From the NCBI GenBank assembly GCA_032622095.1, contig CP136067.1, positions 61,206,893-61,270,892 of the forward strand: DNA of 64,000 nt. The letters run 5' to 3'. Source of the stretch: Siphonodentalium dalli. Lineage: Eukaryota; Mollusca; Scaphopoda; Gadilida; Siphonodentaliidae. Below the pieces are notes generated by a model, which ran no database searches, was not told the origin of the DNA, and saw only the letters and a program-made list of their open reading frames with translations. Position numbers and translations under genes: made by a program. Positions 44,101-56,270 of this stretch are shown piece after piece. Position 1 is the stretch's first letter; every line of letters starts with the position of its first letter.

Positions 44101-44342
44101 ATTTTCTAAAATTGGGCTGAAGTCGTGCATGGGGTGTCAAAATAGCACTTTTCGTTACTAAATCGGCTGCCGTATCCTGAGTCATGGTGGCCACCCGGGA
44201 ATCCTTGTATTTTCGTGCGGTGCCACCCCGCGGGCAATTATAGGAAAGTCACGCGACCATGCAGCCCCTTCCAAATTTTCTAAAATTGGGCTGAAGTCGT
44301 GCATGGGGTGTCAAAATAGCACTTTTCGTTACTAAATCGGCT
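41190..44342 (+). repeat. 173-bp satellite array, ~18 units
   Basis: CGTTACTAAATCGGCTG recurs every 173-174 bp from 41199 to about 44330. Two unit types differ after it: GCGTAGCCAGAGTCATGGCG and GCCGTATCCTGAGTCATGGT. Units are mostly well over 90% alike. The array stops abruptly at 44342, where it joins Helitron-like sequence. 61-codon frames recur once per unit and are not genes. Confidence 0.95.
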
Positions 44343-45189
44343 TGATTTGACCCGTCCAAAACACTGCCCGGACAAAAGTACCAGACAAAAGTACCCGTCG
44401 AAATCCATCCGGTTTTACCCGATTTGACATTGAATTGATCATTTTGAACCCCTCTGCTTTTCGGCGAATTGCGCGATTTTACCTTGAATTGTCCATTTTG
44501 AAGGTCAAGGTCAGGTGTGGTCACGATTTGACCCGTCCAAAACACTGCCCGGACAAAAGTACCCGACAAAAGTACCCGTCGAAATCCATCCGGTTTTACC
44601 AGATTTGACCTTGAATTGATCATTTTGAAGGTCAAGGTCACGATTTGACCCGTCCAAAACACTCAGTGGGCAAAAGTAACCATATGTATCAAATTTCGTC
44701 GAAATCCCATCAAAATTCGCGATTTGACCTTGAATTGACCCGAATTCAAGGTCACGTCACACGGGCAAATGAATAGGATTATGACACTCGCCATACGAAA
44801 GTATCCCTAGACACCAATTTTCATCGAAATCCCGGGATATTTGGGGATTTGACCTTCAAATGACCCGATTTCAAGGTCAATGTCACGTCGCACGGGCAAA
44901 CGAATAGGCTTACGACACTCCCCATACGAAAATATCCCTAGACACAAATTTTCATGGAAATCCCGTGATACTCGGGTGTTTGACCTTGAAATGACCCGAT
45001 TTCAAGGTCAATGTCACGTCGCACGGGCAAATTAACAGGCCCATGCCACTCCACGGCCGAAAGTATCCCCATGTACCAAGTTCCATCGAAATCGGTTCGG
45101 TCGTTTTCGAGTCCATCGCGAACAGACAGACAGACACACACACACACGCCCTCACACATACACACAGATCTTCCAAAATATATAATAGA
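44343..45189 (-). mobile_element. Helitron-like element, minus strand, 3' end cut at the satellite
   Basis: On the minus strand it begins TCTATTATATATTTTGGAAG right after the CTAG of the next copy, continues with the GATGGACTCGAAAACG block and runs through TCAAGGTCA tracts to the satellite junction. Closely related to 26598-27205 and 47206-47833. Confidence 0.65.
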
Positions 45190-45744
45190 CTAGCTGATGT
45201 GCCCGACGTTTTCCGGGCTATTTCTCAAAATATAAGAGATAAGATATTATCTAGGTCATTTTCGACACCATTATACAGGGTTCTCATCGTTGCCACCAAA
45301 CGTAAACCTATGTCATATTTGACGGGTGATTTGCAATCGTCCGTAATAATTGTCCTTGTTCTGATGAGTGCCGTTTTTTTGTGACTGAGGGTGGATACTG
45401 AGTGCTCTGGGTTTCTCCAAAATGCGACGTCGACGATTCCCGTGGGATAATGGCCCGTATATCTCTCTGCAGATGCTAATAACGTTGAATGGTAAACAAA
45501 CGCTCTTTATAGCGATGCGTCAAAAACAAACGCTCATTAAATTATCACTTGATTAACCCCCGCAGTGCCGTTTTTTTGTGACTGAGAGTGGAGAATGGGT
45601 GCTCTGGGCTTCTCCAAAATGCGACGTCGACGATTCATGTGGGATTTTACCTTTGGATAGGAATTTTGGTCTCGATCGGTTAACCCGTTTTCGATTCTAT
45701 AAAGGACATACAGACAGACAGTGGTCTTCAAAATATATATGAGA
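45190..45744 (-). mobile_element. Helitron-like element, minus strand
   Basis: The 3' end on the minus strand is AGCCCGGAAAACGTCGGGCA (hairpin, plus-strand 45200-45219) followed by CATCAGCTAG. The 5' end near 45744 reads TCTCATATATATTTTGAAGA. Tandem with the previous copy in the same orientation. Confidence 0.65.
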
Positions 45745-46135
45745 TATAAATATATGTGTCCTCTATAGAATCTAAAACGGCTGGCTCGATTGAGTTCAAA
45801 CTTCTCATCTGAGGGTAAAAACCCATGGGAATCGTCGTCGCGGCGTTTTGGAGAAGCTCTGAGCACTCATTCTCCACCCCCAATCATCAAAATCACCGTC
45901 AACGGCACTGCGACGGGTAATCGGGTTGATAGTTAAAGAGCGTTCCTATCCGCAGTGTAGTTGATAAAGAGCGTATGTGCGTAATGTCATTCTTACGTCT
46001 GGGTCTGGGCGTGTGTGTGTAAGACTATGCAGACATGAGCGTGTTGTGTGACGACATTCCCAACACCTAGCAGTGACAAATATATATTAGCCAGCATCAA
46101 GGCGAGTATTGCAACGTATTAATTCAAATGGTTTC
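45745..46135. other. Helitron-family fragments
   Basis: Contains the CTGGCTCGATTGAGTTCAAA block and GTTAAAGAGCGTTCCTATCC, also found near 26300 and 48740. No complete ends and no genes. Confidence 0.5.
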
Positions 46136-46155
46136 GATCAAACAATATTCTCTGT

Positions 46156-46375
46156 CGCACTCATATTTCGTCATCTCTACGAATCCATTGCAATCGACAT
46201 ATTTTTAGAACCAAGCACCTGTCGCGTTGGAGATGGGGTGCACGGCGGGATTAATTTAAATATGTCGCACTCATATTTCGTCATCTCTACGAATCCACTG
46301 CAATCGACCTATTTTTAGAACGCAACACATGTCGCGCTGGTGAGGGGGTGCACGGCGGGATTAACTTAAATATGT
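46156..46375. repeat. 110-bp tandem duplication
   Basis: TCGCACTCATATTTCGTCAT begins copies at about 46155 and 46265, both ending GGCGGGATTAA(T/C)TTAAATATG. Confidence 0.85.
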
Positions 46376-46435
46376 TTTCTCTTGGAAGAAGCTAATTTAT
46401 CGCTGTTTCATCGTATAATCTGACGGGACTTCCAC

Positions 46436-46700
46436 GAATCTTCGGGTGGCCCACAAGCCGTGAATGCCAACAACGACATTGTTGGACTTCGTTGGCGAGA
46501 AAACACACAATGCTATTTTCTCTTTACGGCAATGAGAGCATCTTCGGGTAGCCCCCAATCTGTGAATGCCAACAACAACGACATTGTTGGACTTCGTTGG
46601 CGAGAAAACACACAATGCTATTTTCTCTTTACGGCAATGTGAGAATCTTCGGGTGGCCCACAAGCTGTGAATGCCAACAACAACGACATTGTTGGCATAC
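46436..46700. repeat. ~105-bp tandem repeat, ~2.6 units
   Basis: ATCTTCGGGT(G/A)GCCC followed by GTGAATGCCAACAAC occurs at about 46437, 46539 and 46645. A GACTTCGTTGGCGAGAAAAC block lies in the first two. Confidence 0.85.
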
Positions 46701-46829
46701 CTCTTTTAGGGACGGGTATCATAATTCCTCTTGATTAAAAAGACAGAATTAACTCATTGAAAAACAAAAAATGCCAAAAAAAATGTCATGTTTCTGACCA
46801 ATCACGCCAGTGGCGGGCTAACCTGCTAG

Positions 46830-47205
46830 TCTAATATATATTTTGAAGACCTCTGTTTGTCTGTCTGTCTGTATGTCATTGATACAAATCTACGATTCTC
46901 GACCGATCGGGACGAAACATGGTACGTGTGTGTAGTTTGACCAGGCGGTGGACGTTGTCGTATTGGCGAGCCCGTGCGACGCCAGCTTCGTGCATGCGCA
47001 GACGAGATATCGGAAACGGGTGGAGCTATCGACTTGAAATTTGGTATGTGAATGTATCTTGCCCCGGATACGAATTTTATCGGGTCGTCGAGCCCGTGCG
47101 ACGCAAGCATCGCGCATGCGCAGACCAGATCTCGGAAACGGGTGGAGCTATCGACTTGAAATTTGGTTTTTGAATAGCCCGGACAACGTCGGGCTCATCG
47201 GCTAG
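46830..47205 (+). mobile_element. Helitron-like element
   Basis: Starts TCTAATATATATTTTGAAGA after a preceding CTAG (46826-46829). It ends with AGCCCGGACAACGTCGGGCT (47177-47196) and CATCGGCTAG (47205), and contains one to two units of the ~122-bp repeat with GCGCATGCGCAGA. Confidence 0.7.
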
Positions 47206-47833
47206 TCTATTATATATTTTGGGAAATCTGTGTCTGTCTGTCTGTCTGTGTGTTCGCGATGGACTCGAAAACGGCCGAGCCGATTTCGATGAAACTTGGT
47301 ATGTGGGGTTACTTTCGGCCGTGGAGTGGCATGTGCCTGTTAATTTGCCCGTGCGACGGGACCTTGACCTTAAACTCGGGTCATTTCAAGGTCAAACGCC
47401 CGAGTATAACGGGATTTCGATGAAAATTAGTGTCTGGGGATACTTTCATATGGGGAGTGTCGTAAGCCTATTCGTTTGTCCGTGCGACGTGACATTGACC
47501 TTGAAATCGGGTCAATTCAATGTCAAATTGCGAATTTTGATGGGATTTCGACGAAATTTGATAAGTGGGGTTACATTTGTCCACTGAGTGTTTTGGACGG
47601 GTCGAGTCGTGACCATGACCTGACATTGACCTTCAAAATGATCAATTCGAGGTCAAATCGGGTAAAACCGGGTGGATTTCGACGGGTACTTTTGTCCGGG
47701 CAGTGTTTTGGACAGGTCAAATCGTGACCCCACCTCACCTTGACATTCAAAATGGACAATTCAAGGTCAAATCGCGCAATTCGCCGAAAAGCAGAGGGGA
47801 AACAGCCCGGACGAAGTCGGGTCCATCAGCTAG
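47206..47833 (+). mobile_element. Helitron-like element with TCAAGGTCA tracts
   Basis: Starts TCTATTATATATTTTGGGAA and ends AGCCCGGACGAAGTCGGGTC, then CATCAGCTAG. Internal phrases match 26598-27205 throughout. Confidence 0.7.
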
Positions 47834-48537
47834 TCTCCTATTCTGTGTTCGTATTTAGGGGTTCCTGGGAATGGGGGAAATTGTTCATCGGGTCAGTTTT
47901 TTGAAGACCTCTGTCTGCATGTCTGTCTGTATGTATGTCATCTATACAAATCTACGATTCTCGACCGATCGGGACGAAACTTGGTACGTGTGTGTAGTTT
48001 GACCAGACGGTCGTCGTTGTCGTATTGGCGAGCCCGTGCGGCGCCAGCTTCGCGCATGCGCAGACGAGATCTCGGAAACGGGTGGAGCTGTCGACTTGAA
48101 ATTAGCTATGTGAATGTATCTTGCCCCGGATACGAATTTTATCGGGTCGCCGAGCCCGTGCGACGCCAGCTTCGCGCATGCGCAGACGAGATCTCGGAAA
48201 CGGGTGGAGCTATCGACTTGAAATTTGGTATGTGAATGTATCTTACCCCGGAAACGAATTTTATCGGGTCGCCGAGCCCGTGCGACGCCAGCTTCGCGCA
48301 TGCACAGACCAGATCTCGGAAACGGGTGGAGCTGTCGACTTGAAATTTGCTATGTGAATGTATCTTGCCCCGGATACGAATTTTATCGGGTCGCCGAGCC
48401 CGTGCGACGCCAGCTTCGCGCATGCGCAGACCAGATCTCGGAAACAGGTAGAGCTGACCAGATCTCGGAAACGGGTGGAGCTATCGACTTGAAATTTGGT
48501 TTTTGAATAGCCCGGACAACGTAGGGCTCATCGGCTA
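47834..48537 (+). mobile_element. Helitron-like element with ~122-bp minisatellite
   Basis: Ends AGCCCGGACAACGTAGGGCT (one change breaks a stem pair), then CATCGGCTAG. The ~122-bp unit is repeated between about 47975 and 48440, with GTCGACTTGAAATT or ATCGACTTGAAATT at 48089, 48211 and 48334. Frames of 80-120 codons on both strands follow the repeat. Confidence 0.7.
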
Positions 48538-49156
48538 GTCTAATATATATTTTGGGACTTCTGTTTGTTTGTTTGTTAGCTATGGCCGGGAAAACTGTCT
48601 GACGGATTTAGCCCAAACTTGCTATCTAAGGGTAAAAACACAGATGGAATGTCATCGCACGGCTTCTGATAACATCAGAGCACCCATTCTCCAATCCCCC
48701 GCCACCACAATGGGTACTTCATGGGTTAATCGCGTGATATTTAAAGAGCGTTCGTATCCGCAGTGTCGTTGATAAAGAGCGTGTATGTGTCCAGACATGA
48801 GCGTGTTGTGTCTGTGTACAGACATGAGCGTGTTGTGTGATTCTGTGTTCGTATTTAGGGGTTCCTGGGAATGGGGGAAATTTTTCATCGGGTCAGTTTT
48901 TCCGCCTGAGGTGACCTTCACCTTGAAACGGGTACCCACAAATGATCTAATATATATTTTGGGACTTCTGTCTGTTTGTTTGTCTGTTAGCTATGGCCGG
49001 GAAAACTGCTGGGCGGATTTCGACGAAATTTGATACCCACGGGTAATTTGTTCGGGGAGTGTTTTGGACGGGTCAAATCGTGACTCCGACCTGACCTTGA
49101 CCTTCAAAATGGTCAATTCAAGGTCAAAGCCCGGACGAAGTCGGGTCACCTGCTAG
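48538..49156 (+). mobile_element. Nested Helitron-like elements
   Basis: Two starts (TCTAATATATATTTTGGGAC at about 48538 and again at 48946) precede a single end, AGCCCGGACGAAGTCGGGTC (49128-49147) with ACCTGCTAG. The second copy is inserted in or replaces the end of the first. Confidence 0.6.
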
Positions 49157-49623
49157 TAGGTTATAATTTAGAAATTACATTAAAACAATTATTAAACTGT
49201 TCTAAAAAATATATACAAATAATATGCATGCGATATTATCCACAAAACACACTTTGTGTGAGCCGAGCGTTTGTTTATATACATCCCGTCAATAGTGGGC
49301 AATAAGCGATAAAACATTCAACACCGTGGCGATTTTTTTAGGAGATGGCAGTATTACATTTCACTTATAGTGGAGTCTCCCCGGTGTTGAGTGTTTGGCT
49401 TATCGCATACTCTTTACGCACTGTACTGTTGTACAATATGATCTTTATTTACATAACAAATCGTACGAACTTGAAAATAGCATATTATTTAGCGATTTTT
49501 TTTTATGATTGGCATAATAACAAAATATGACTATATTTAATATTACTTCTGTCTATGGCGGTTATATCGGATGTGACTAATTAAGCAGCAATACTCACCG
49601 CGAAGGCCATTCGTGCCTTTAAT
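49157..49623. repeat. MITE relative of 62285-62625
   Basis: About 49430-49623 parallels the right arm of the palindrome at 62285-62625 (TATGATTGG(C/T)ATAA, AAAATATG(A/T)CTATATTT, GAAGGCCAT(T/C)CGTG). Upstream, 49295-49330 and 49375-49410 form another inverted repeat around CAACACCG(T/G)GG. Confidence 0.6.
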
Positions 49624-50489
49624 ACGTAGGTTTCGCAACTTATGTTATATGGCAACAACTATGTTTAAAAAGTCGTATGCGTAAAATGCACGTGAGCCCA
49701 GAAATTTCGCTTTGCAAAAATAACGGCGACGATTAGAGTTTGGTTTACATGAGCACGTTGAGTTTTGTAAAACAATTATTAGTCTTAACCACTAACATCC
49801 TTGTACTGTAAACAAAAACAAAGCAAAAATTTGTAATCCCCAAAACACATGCATAGCTTTCTTAAAAATATCGATTTCTCAAAAATATCGATGTCTATTT
49901 CTGGATAAAAAAGAAACGACATTTCTGGCAGTTTAACCCGATTCTTAAGCCATTGCCCCCAAACTTGGTGGTATGTCCTCGAAAATCCAACTGTTACCAT
50001 TCTTTAAATGATATTTTGTGATATTTTAGAATTTGTTTTAAATGCTCGCACACCCCGAGTGTGATATGCAGCTGCACCAATCAAGTATAAAAATGATTCT
50101 GGTGACCCAATTTGGAATTTGGATTTGAAGAATTTTAGTAATGTCACTTCCCATCCATACAAACATGCGTGTAACTACGTGATAGTTAAAAACAATAACT
50201 CACGTAACAAAGTTTTCTAAACGGAATGTATGATCATGTATATGCTACATGAACACAGTGGGGTATGGTGAGGAACGTGTCGCATGAACGGTCTTTTATT
50301 GAGCGCTACAATGTGTTTTTGTGTGTTTATTTCGTTATTTTGTGAGAATATAAACAAGATCTGAAATTAAAGATACATAATAACTATCCAATTAACAGTT
50401 TACTTTGTCTTTCAATTACCACGTCATACCCCCACCAAATAATATAAAAATTTGTATTGGCTATTTGGTCATGTCTTTGCTATTTAGAC
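49624..50489. other. Non-coding spacer
   Basis: AT-rich, apparently unique DNA inside the region bounded by the two satellite arrays. No gene recognised. Confidence 0.4.
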
Positions 50490-51606
50490 GCCCGCTGGAT
50501 GGCAACACGCGAAATGAAAGGATTCCCGGGTGACCGCCGTTCTTCCGATTTAGTAACGAAAAGTGCTATTTTGACACCCCATGCACGACTTCAGCCCAAT
50601 TTTAGAAAATTTGGAAGGGGCTGCATGGTCGCCTGACTTTCCTATAGATGCCCGCTGGGTGGCACCGCACGAAAATACAAGGATTCCTGGGTGGCCGCCA
50701 TGACTCTGGTTACGCAGCCGATTTAGTAACGACAAGTGCTATTTTGACACCCCATGCACGACTTCAGCCCAATTTTAGAAAATTTGGAAGGGGCCGCATA
50801 TTCGCGTGACGTTCCTATAGATGCCCGCTGGGTGGCACCGCACGAAAATACAAGGATTCCCGGGTGGCCGCCATGACTCTGGCTACGCAGCCGATTTAGT
50901 AACGACAATTGCTATTTTGACACCCCATGCACGACTTCAGCCCAATTTTAGAAAATTTGGAAGGGGCTGCATGGTCGCGTGACTTTCCTTTAGTTGCCCG
51001 CGGGGTGGCACCGCACGAAAATACAAGGATTCCCGAGTGGCCACCATGACTCAGGATACGGCAGCCGATTTAGTAACGAAAAGTGCTATTTTGACACCCC
51101 ATGCACGACTTCAGCCCAATTTTAGAAAATTTGGAAGGGGCTGCATGGTCGCGTGACTTTCCTATAGATGCCCGCGGGGTGGCACCGCACGAATTTACAA
51201 GGATTCCCGGGTGGCCACCATGACTCAGGATACGGCAGCCGATTTAGTAACGAAAAGTGCTATTTTGACACCCCATGCACGACTTCAGCCCAATTTTAGA
51301 AATTTTGGAAGGGGCTGCATGGTCGCGTGACTTTCCTATAGTTGCCCGCGGGGTGGCACCGCAAGAAAATACAAGGATTCCCGGGTGGCCACCATGATTC
51401 AGGATACGGCAGCCGATTTAGTAACGAAAAGTGCTATTTTGACACACCATGCACGACTTCAGCCCAATTTTAGAAAATTTGGAAGGGGCTGCATGGCCGC
51501 GTGACTTTCCTATAGTTGCCCGCGGGTTGGCACCGCACGAAAATACAAGGATTCCCGGGTGGCCGCCATGACTCTGGCTACGCAGCCGATTTAGTATCGA
51601 AAAGTG
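50490..51606 (-). repeat. 173-bp satellite array, ~6.5 units, inverted
   Basis: The same satellite as 41190-44342 in opposite orientation: CAGCCGATTTAGTAACG recurs every 173-174 bp. The right edge (about 51600-51648) is the inverted copy of the left edge of the first array. The left edge at 50490-50546 is a partial, diverged unit. Confidence 0.95.
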
Positions 51607-51648
51607 TAATTTTAGGAGAATAGGGAACTGGGAACGGAATTCATGGAG

Positions 51649-52099
51649 CTTAATGTATCAATAGTGTGTATATGGCGAGAGTATAAAGGTTATATACTTG
51701 ACGCGGTTCAATGCCATTTCAGAAAGATTTTCATCAGCATTAAAATATCAAAACATATCAAACGCTCCACCACAAAACCTTTGTTCACAAACCCTTACAT
51801 ATTGCAGTGAAACAATTTAATCGGATCAATTATAATTCAGGTTAAAAAACCTAAATAAATCTCACTTAATAAATAAATAATGAACAGTCATCATACTTTT
51901 TCCAGATGATTCCAGTTTGTGTTACTTTATCGGAATAATGTACGAAATATATGCTTTTCGTTTATAAATAATCTATACCAGTACAACACTACGACACATA
52001 ATTATCAAACTTATCATGTTTTGTAAATGTGTTTGCGTTATATGAATTTCTAGTCTGAAATAATAATAGATGACATGAAGCCTCGCATATACACTGAGG
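51649..52099. other. Non-coding spacer
   Basis: AT-rich sequence outside the satellite boundary. No feature recognised. Confidence 0.4.
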
Positions 52100-53959
52100 C
52101 GTTATTTCGCTAAAATCCGATTTGGATTCTGGATTCAGATTACAGATTTGTCCCCGTACGACTTGGTTCGGCAAAAGAACAGACCACAAATTTCCAGAAT
52201 CAGTAAACGAACAGACCGTAATCCTAATTTCGTGGGAATCCGATAGGGATTCGGATTCCGATTACGGACTCAAATGTTCGTAATGTAAACAAACCGAGAT
52301 TTCGCCACCTCAGAGTTTAAAAACACAATAAAACATAAGAATCCGTCTCTTGTGTACAAATTATTGCAGAATATAAACGATCTATATCAAAGAATTTTAA
52401 ATGCGGAGACAAATTTGTTTTATTGAATGTAAACTGGGAGAATATTACTGAAATTAGCCAAATAATAACGCTATTGATAGTAACGCTGGGGGAGCACTTC
52501 GGTTGATGGCGAAGAAATTGCAATTCATTGTTGATTGTCACTTTCATATGTCCATTTCATAATTCCATCCTTAAAATACCGCCCGAACGCATGTCGATTT
52601 CGAATTCGGCGGATACGTCACCATTGACCGAGTTCATATGCACCTGCATGGATATGTCTTCTGCTGTGTTCGTTATTCAAGAAATAGTAGGATTATATGG
52701 TATCGATGGATTATCAGATACACGTATGTACTATCATCTAGTCTTAATGTTATAGCAATTTCATGTTTAACATGTTTTGTTTCGTTAAATGCAGTCGTTA
52801 ATGCAAAATTTTGCACAATAGTCTCTGTATAGACAACAGACACATGTTCTAGGGACGTGGCTAGAAGTTTCCTCAAATTTACGGCCAACTGCACCCCCCC
52901 CCCCCCCCCCCTCTTGAACCAAACATCAATCTCACAGGTTCGCAGAATTCAATTTGCTCCCCTTGGAAATATCCAATCTGACAAACACTAAGATTGGAAA
53001 ATTACCAACTTTTACTGGTTGAAAAAAATCAAACAATGAGAACAATGCCAACCTATATATGGTGTCAAATTAATGTCCAACTAATGTTGTGTCATGCATG
53101 AAATTTCCGACTGCTGGAATGTACCAAAGTTTAGTTTAGATATATTTATTTCAAATATATGTCAAATTTAGATAACACATTATATATAACACATACATTT
53201 GTTTATACATACAAAGGAATTGGGGGACAAGTACTGACTCACTTAAGGGTACCCCCTCTCCCAAATGTTATTACACTGAAAAAATAAATAATTAGTAATG
53301 GCAAAGCAACGTACATGACTACCAAAACAAGTTGAACATATATACAGATCACTGGACACCCCCTCTCCCGAGTTAGTCATAAGTTTGTATATGTATTTAT
53401 TTAAAATCGGGTTTGTTTGTTTGTTGCGTTTGTTGGCTTGTACGTATCATTATTTGAAACAGTTAGTCAAAATAATCCTGATTTTCCTCACGTATGAATG
53501 ACTGCACAGCTTAGCAAATTGTACCAAAAATCGGGGTGGGGGTCGAGACACACAAGCAACCCCTGTCGTCACGTCCCTGTTCAACTGACAAGTTTCGTGT
53601 GTTCTTCACAACATCTTTGGAATTTGATTCAGGAGGCCTAGAGCTGTCATGTTTAGATATGCTTGCCAACATCAATAAACACACTTTAACTTGAAAAAAA
53701 AGATGCGATTAAGTCGGATTGGCAGCAAATTATGTGCCGTGTATATACACATAGACGAAAAGCATGATTTTACAACAAACATGCACTTTATAAATATAAG
53801 ATACAAATGATACTTTTGTCAAATACATGAGCCATGTTTGACGCTGGGAGAGATTTTCGGAAACCACGTGGATTTCAAAATCTGACCTAGAATCCGAAAT
53901 TAGCTCCGCCCCCCGTAATCGGCTTTGGATTCTCAATCCGGATTTTAGCGAAATTACGG
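52100..53959. mobile_element. Inverted-repeat element (~1.86 kb), moderate support
   Basis: TTATTTCGCTAAAATCCGAT near 52101 is matched in inverted orientation by AATCCGGATTTTAGCGAAAT near 53934-53953, with related GATTCTGGATT/GGATTCTCAATCC pairs beside it. The interior is non-coding apart from short unsupported frames and includes a poly-C tract (about 52893-52911). Confidence 0.5.
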
Positions 53960-53961
53960 CT

Positions 53962-55243
53962 CTGGGGGGAAACTTTCACCAGAATCGATTCTATCGCCCT
54001 TCCGGTTCCGTCTCTATCGAATTAAGTTCCGACTCTTTCGCGATTTCTAAAACATGTTTTCAAAGTTTTGACCGTTGTTTATAGACTGAATGTCAAAACA
54101 GAATGTATTCTCCAATAACAATCGACAGATTATGTCTTTATACGTGTTTATTGATGACAGTAAAGCAAAATCGGCTGCATGTTGTGCACAGTTAGAGACG
54201 TAGTGCGTTTGGGTGCATTTCCCATGAAAATTAAGCAGCACTTTGATGCTCAGATTATCGGCCTTGTCTACTTTAAATTGGACTGAAACTTGTCAAGTTT
54301 TATGGTTGAACATTAGATAATTATAATACAATACCTCCCGACGGTTCCTCGTCGTACAATTCCTTCAAATTAGTGCCTCAAAAAGCAACAAAAGGTTCCG
54401 ATTCTATTGTGATGTTTATGTTCACGATCGGTTCTTTCGTTCCTGTTTACAGTACATTCATATTCGATCAGATTATTTGATTGTACATCTATAGTTGCCC
54501 AATGACAATCCATGGTCATATATGGTTTAAAATGTAGCCATAGTAAATCAATAGATGAGTTTTAGTGGTCCCAAACGACCATAGGTCAGATATTAAAGAT
54601 GATCGACCGATAATCTTTAATATCCAACCTATGATGCTTTGGGACTACTGAACAACTCATATTGGTGTTGCTGTGACTAAAGTTTAAACCATATATGGTA
54701 ATATGGCAACTAGAAACACAAATGAACTCTCTGGTCGAATATAATATTGCATTAAACGGGGGGCGAAAGAACCGATCGTGAACATAAAAATCACATTAGA
54801 ATCGGAACATTGCCTTGCTTCTTTTGATGGATTAATTTGAGGGTCTTTTACTGTGAGGAGCCATCGAAAGTTGTGCTGTAATCATGTCCTGGTGTTCGAT
54901 CATACAAGAAGACATATTTCAGTCTAATTAAAAGGTAAAAGGGCCGATAAAAGGAGCATCAAAATGCTGCTTAATTTACAAAGGAAATGCACACAAACAC
55001 ATTACTCTTCTAAGTGTGCAAAAAATAGCCGACTTCGCATTATTATCACCAATAATTACGCTCAAAGACACAATCTAGCGATAGTTTTTGTAAAATACGT
55101 TCTGTTTTAACATTTAGTGTATAAATGGAGGTCAAAACTTTGAAAACATTTGTTTCAAGTCGCGAAAGAGACGGGACTTAATTCGATAGAGACGGAACCC
55201 GATAGGCGATAGAATCGATTCTTGTGAAACAGTTTCCCCCCAG
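53962..55243. mobile_element. 1.28-kb palindromic foldback element
   Basis: Outer blocks CTGGGGGGAAACT and GAATCGATTCTATCGCC (left) are inverted at 55200-55243. Pairing continues inward through the CGAATTAAGT, TTGTGCACA and GCAGCATTTTGATGC-type blocks to a centre near 54600, where CCATATATGG and ATCTTTAAT(A/T)TC also pair. Practically the whole unit is one long degenerate palindrome. Confidence 0.8.
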
Positions 55244-55544
55244 TGATATATAAGAGAATGCACTGGATTAGGCATACAAGGTGAAGGTAAATATTTTTAG
55301 GCCAATGTGTTTTCTTATATATGAAAGGCTCCATATGGGGAACTCACATAAATAAGAGAATGAATTGGCACAGCGTCTTCGAAAAATTTCAGGATGCTCC
55401 AGTCATGAATAGGGTATACGGTTATACCCCTTGGGGTACATTTTAGGTGATCAAATATAGTCCATTCTAGTTTATGGATGCGTTGTTCATCAGTATTTAC
55501 CTCCTGCTAACGTCAGTGTTGACAATTATTACCAAAACCGCAAC

Positions 55545-55766
55545 TCTAGTGTTCAACAATGCCAATTTAATATCTGTTGAATGTGTTCTGAACACCAATA
55601 TGCGTTCAAATGCTGAACACTAGTGTTAACTTTATTGAACACTGGTGTGTTGAACACTATTGTTATAAGTTGAACAGTGGCGTTAATATCTGAACACCAG
55701 TCATGACCACTGTTGCAGACAATTTGAACGCTAGTGTTAACATATTTGAACACAAGTGTTTAATAT
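55545..55766. repeat. Array of short palindromes, TGAACACTAGTGTTAA type
   Basis: At least eight variants of GAACACTAGTGTT, including GAACACTGGTGTG, GAACGCTAGTGTT and GAACACAAGTGTT, occur at roughly 20-30-bp spacing. Each is itself close to palindromic. Confidence 0.75.
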
Positions 55767-55835
55767 CACAGGTCCCTGGCAATAGACCACCACCCCCACC
55801 TTTATGGTGGGGGTCTATTGTGCTAGGGACCTGTG
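55767..55835. repeat. Strong ~32-bp-arm hairpin
   Basis: CACAGGTCCCTGGCAATAGA begins the left arm and pairs with the right arm ending GGGACCTGTG. The GGTGGGGG/CCCCCACC inner stem encloses a five-base loop. Confidence 0.9.
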
Positions 55836-56270
55836 GCTAATATACTCTACTATATGGTACATTCCTGTCTAGCACAATCCAATCGCTTTCCAGTTAGATC
55901 AATTTCCAATGTCAAAAAGTTACCTTAATCCATGTCAAGGTCACCATAGATTTGGTGTATTTGATCCCAACTGATCACCCATAATGAATTTCTGCTTGTT
56001 TATTTTTGTCATACTTTATTATAAAATAAGCATTAAAACACAATATACATGAAAGACAGACAACAGAAGTTTAGTGTAGGGGTGCATAAGCCCTCCTCAA
56101 AGCTTAGTCAAACAGTGCTTTATCAGAAACAAGACAATTAATTATTGTTGAAATTACAAATTCTATCGCATATAATATGGAACCTGTACTCCTACAACAA
56201 TCCGAATGATCAATGTAATTTTCACAGCTGAAATAAGTTTCTGTAAAGAGAAATTTTAATGAACTCTTTA
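55836..56270. other. Non-coding spacer
   Basis: AT-rich sequence with no recognised feature. Confidence 0.4.

Noticed and set aside
41141-44130. Recurring 61-79-codon frames with the same sequence
   Set aside because: They recur once per 173-bp satellite unit and are disrupted in many units.
44249-44662. A 137-codon minus-strand frame
   Set aside because: It spans the junction of satellite and Helitron repeat and encodes only repeat translation.
41190-51606. CRISPR-like repeat array
   Set aside because: Units are 173 bp without unique spacers, and the genome is eukaryotic.
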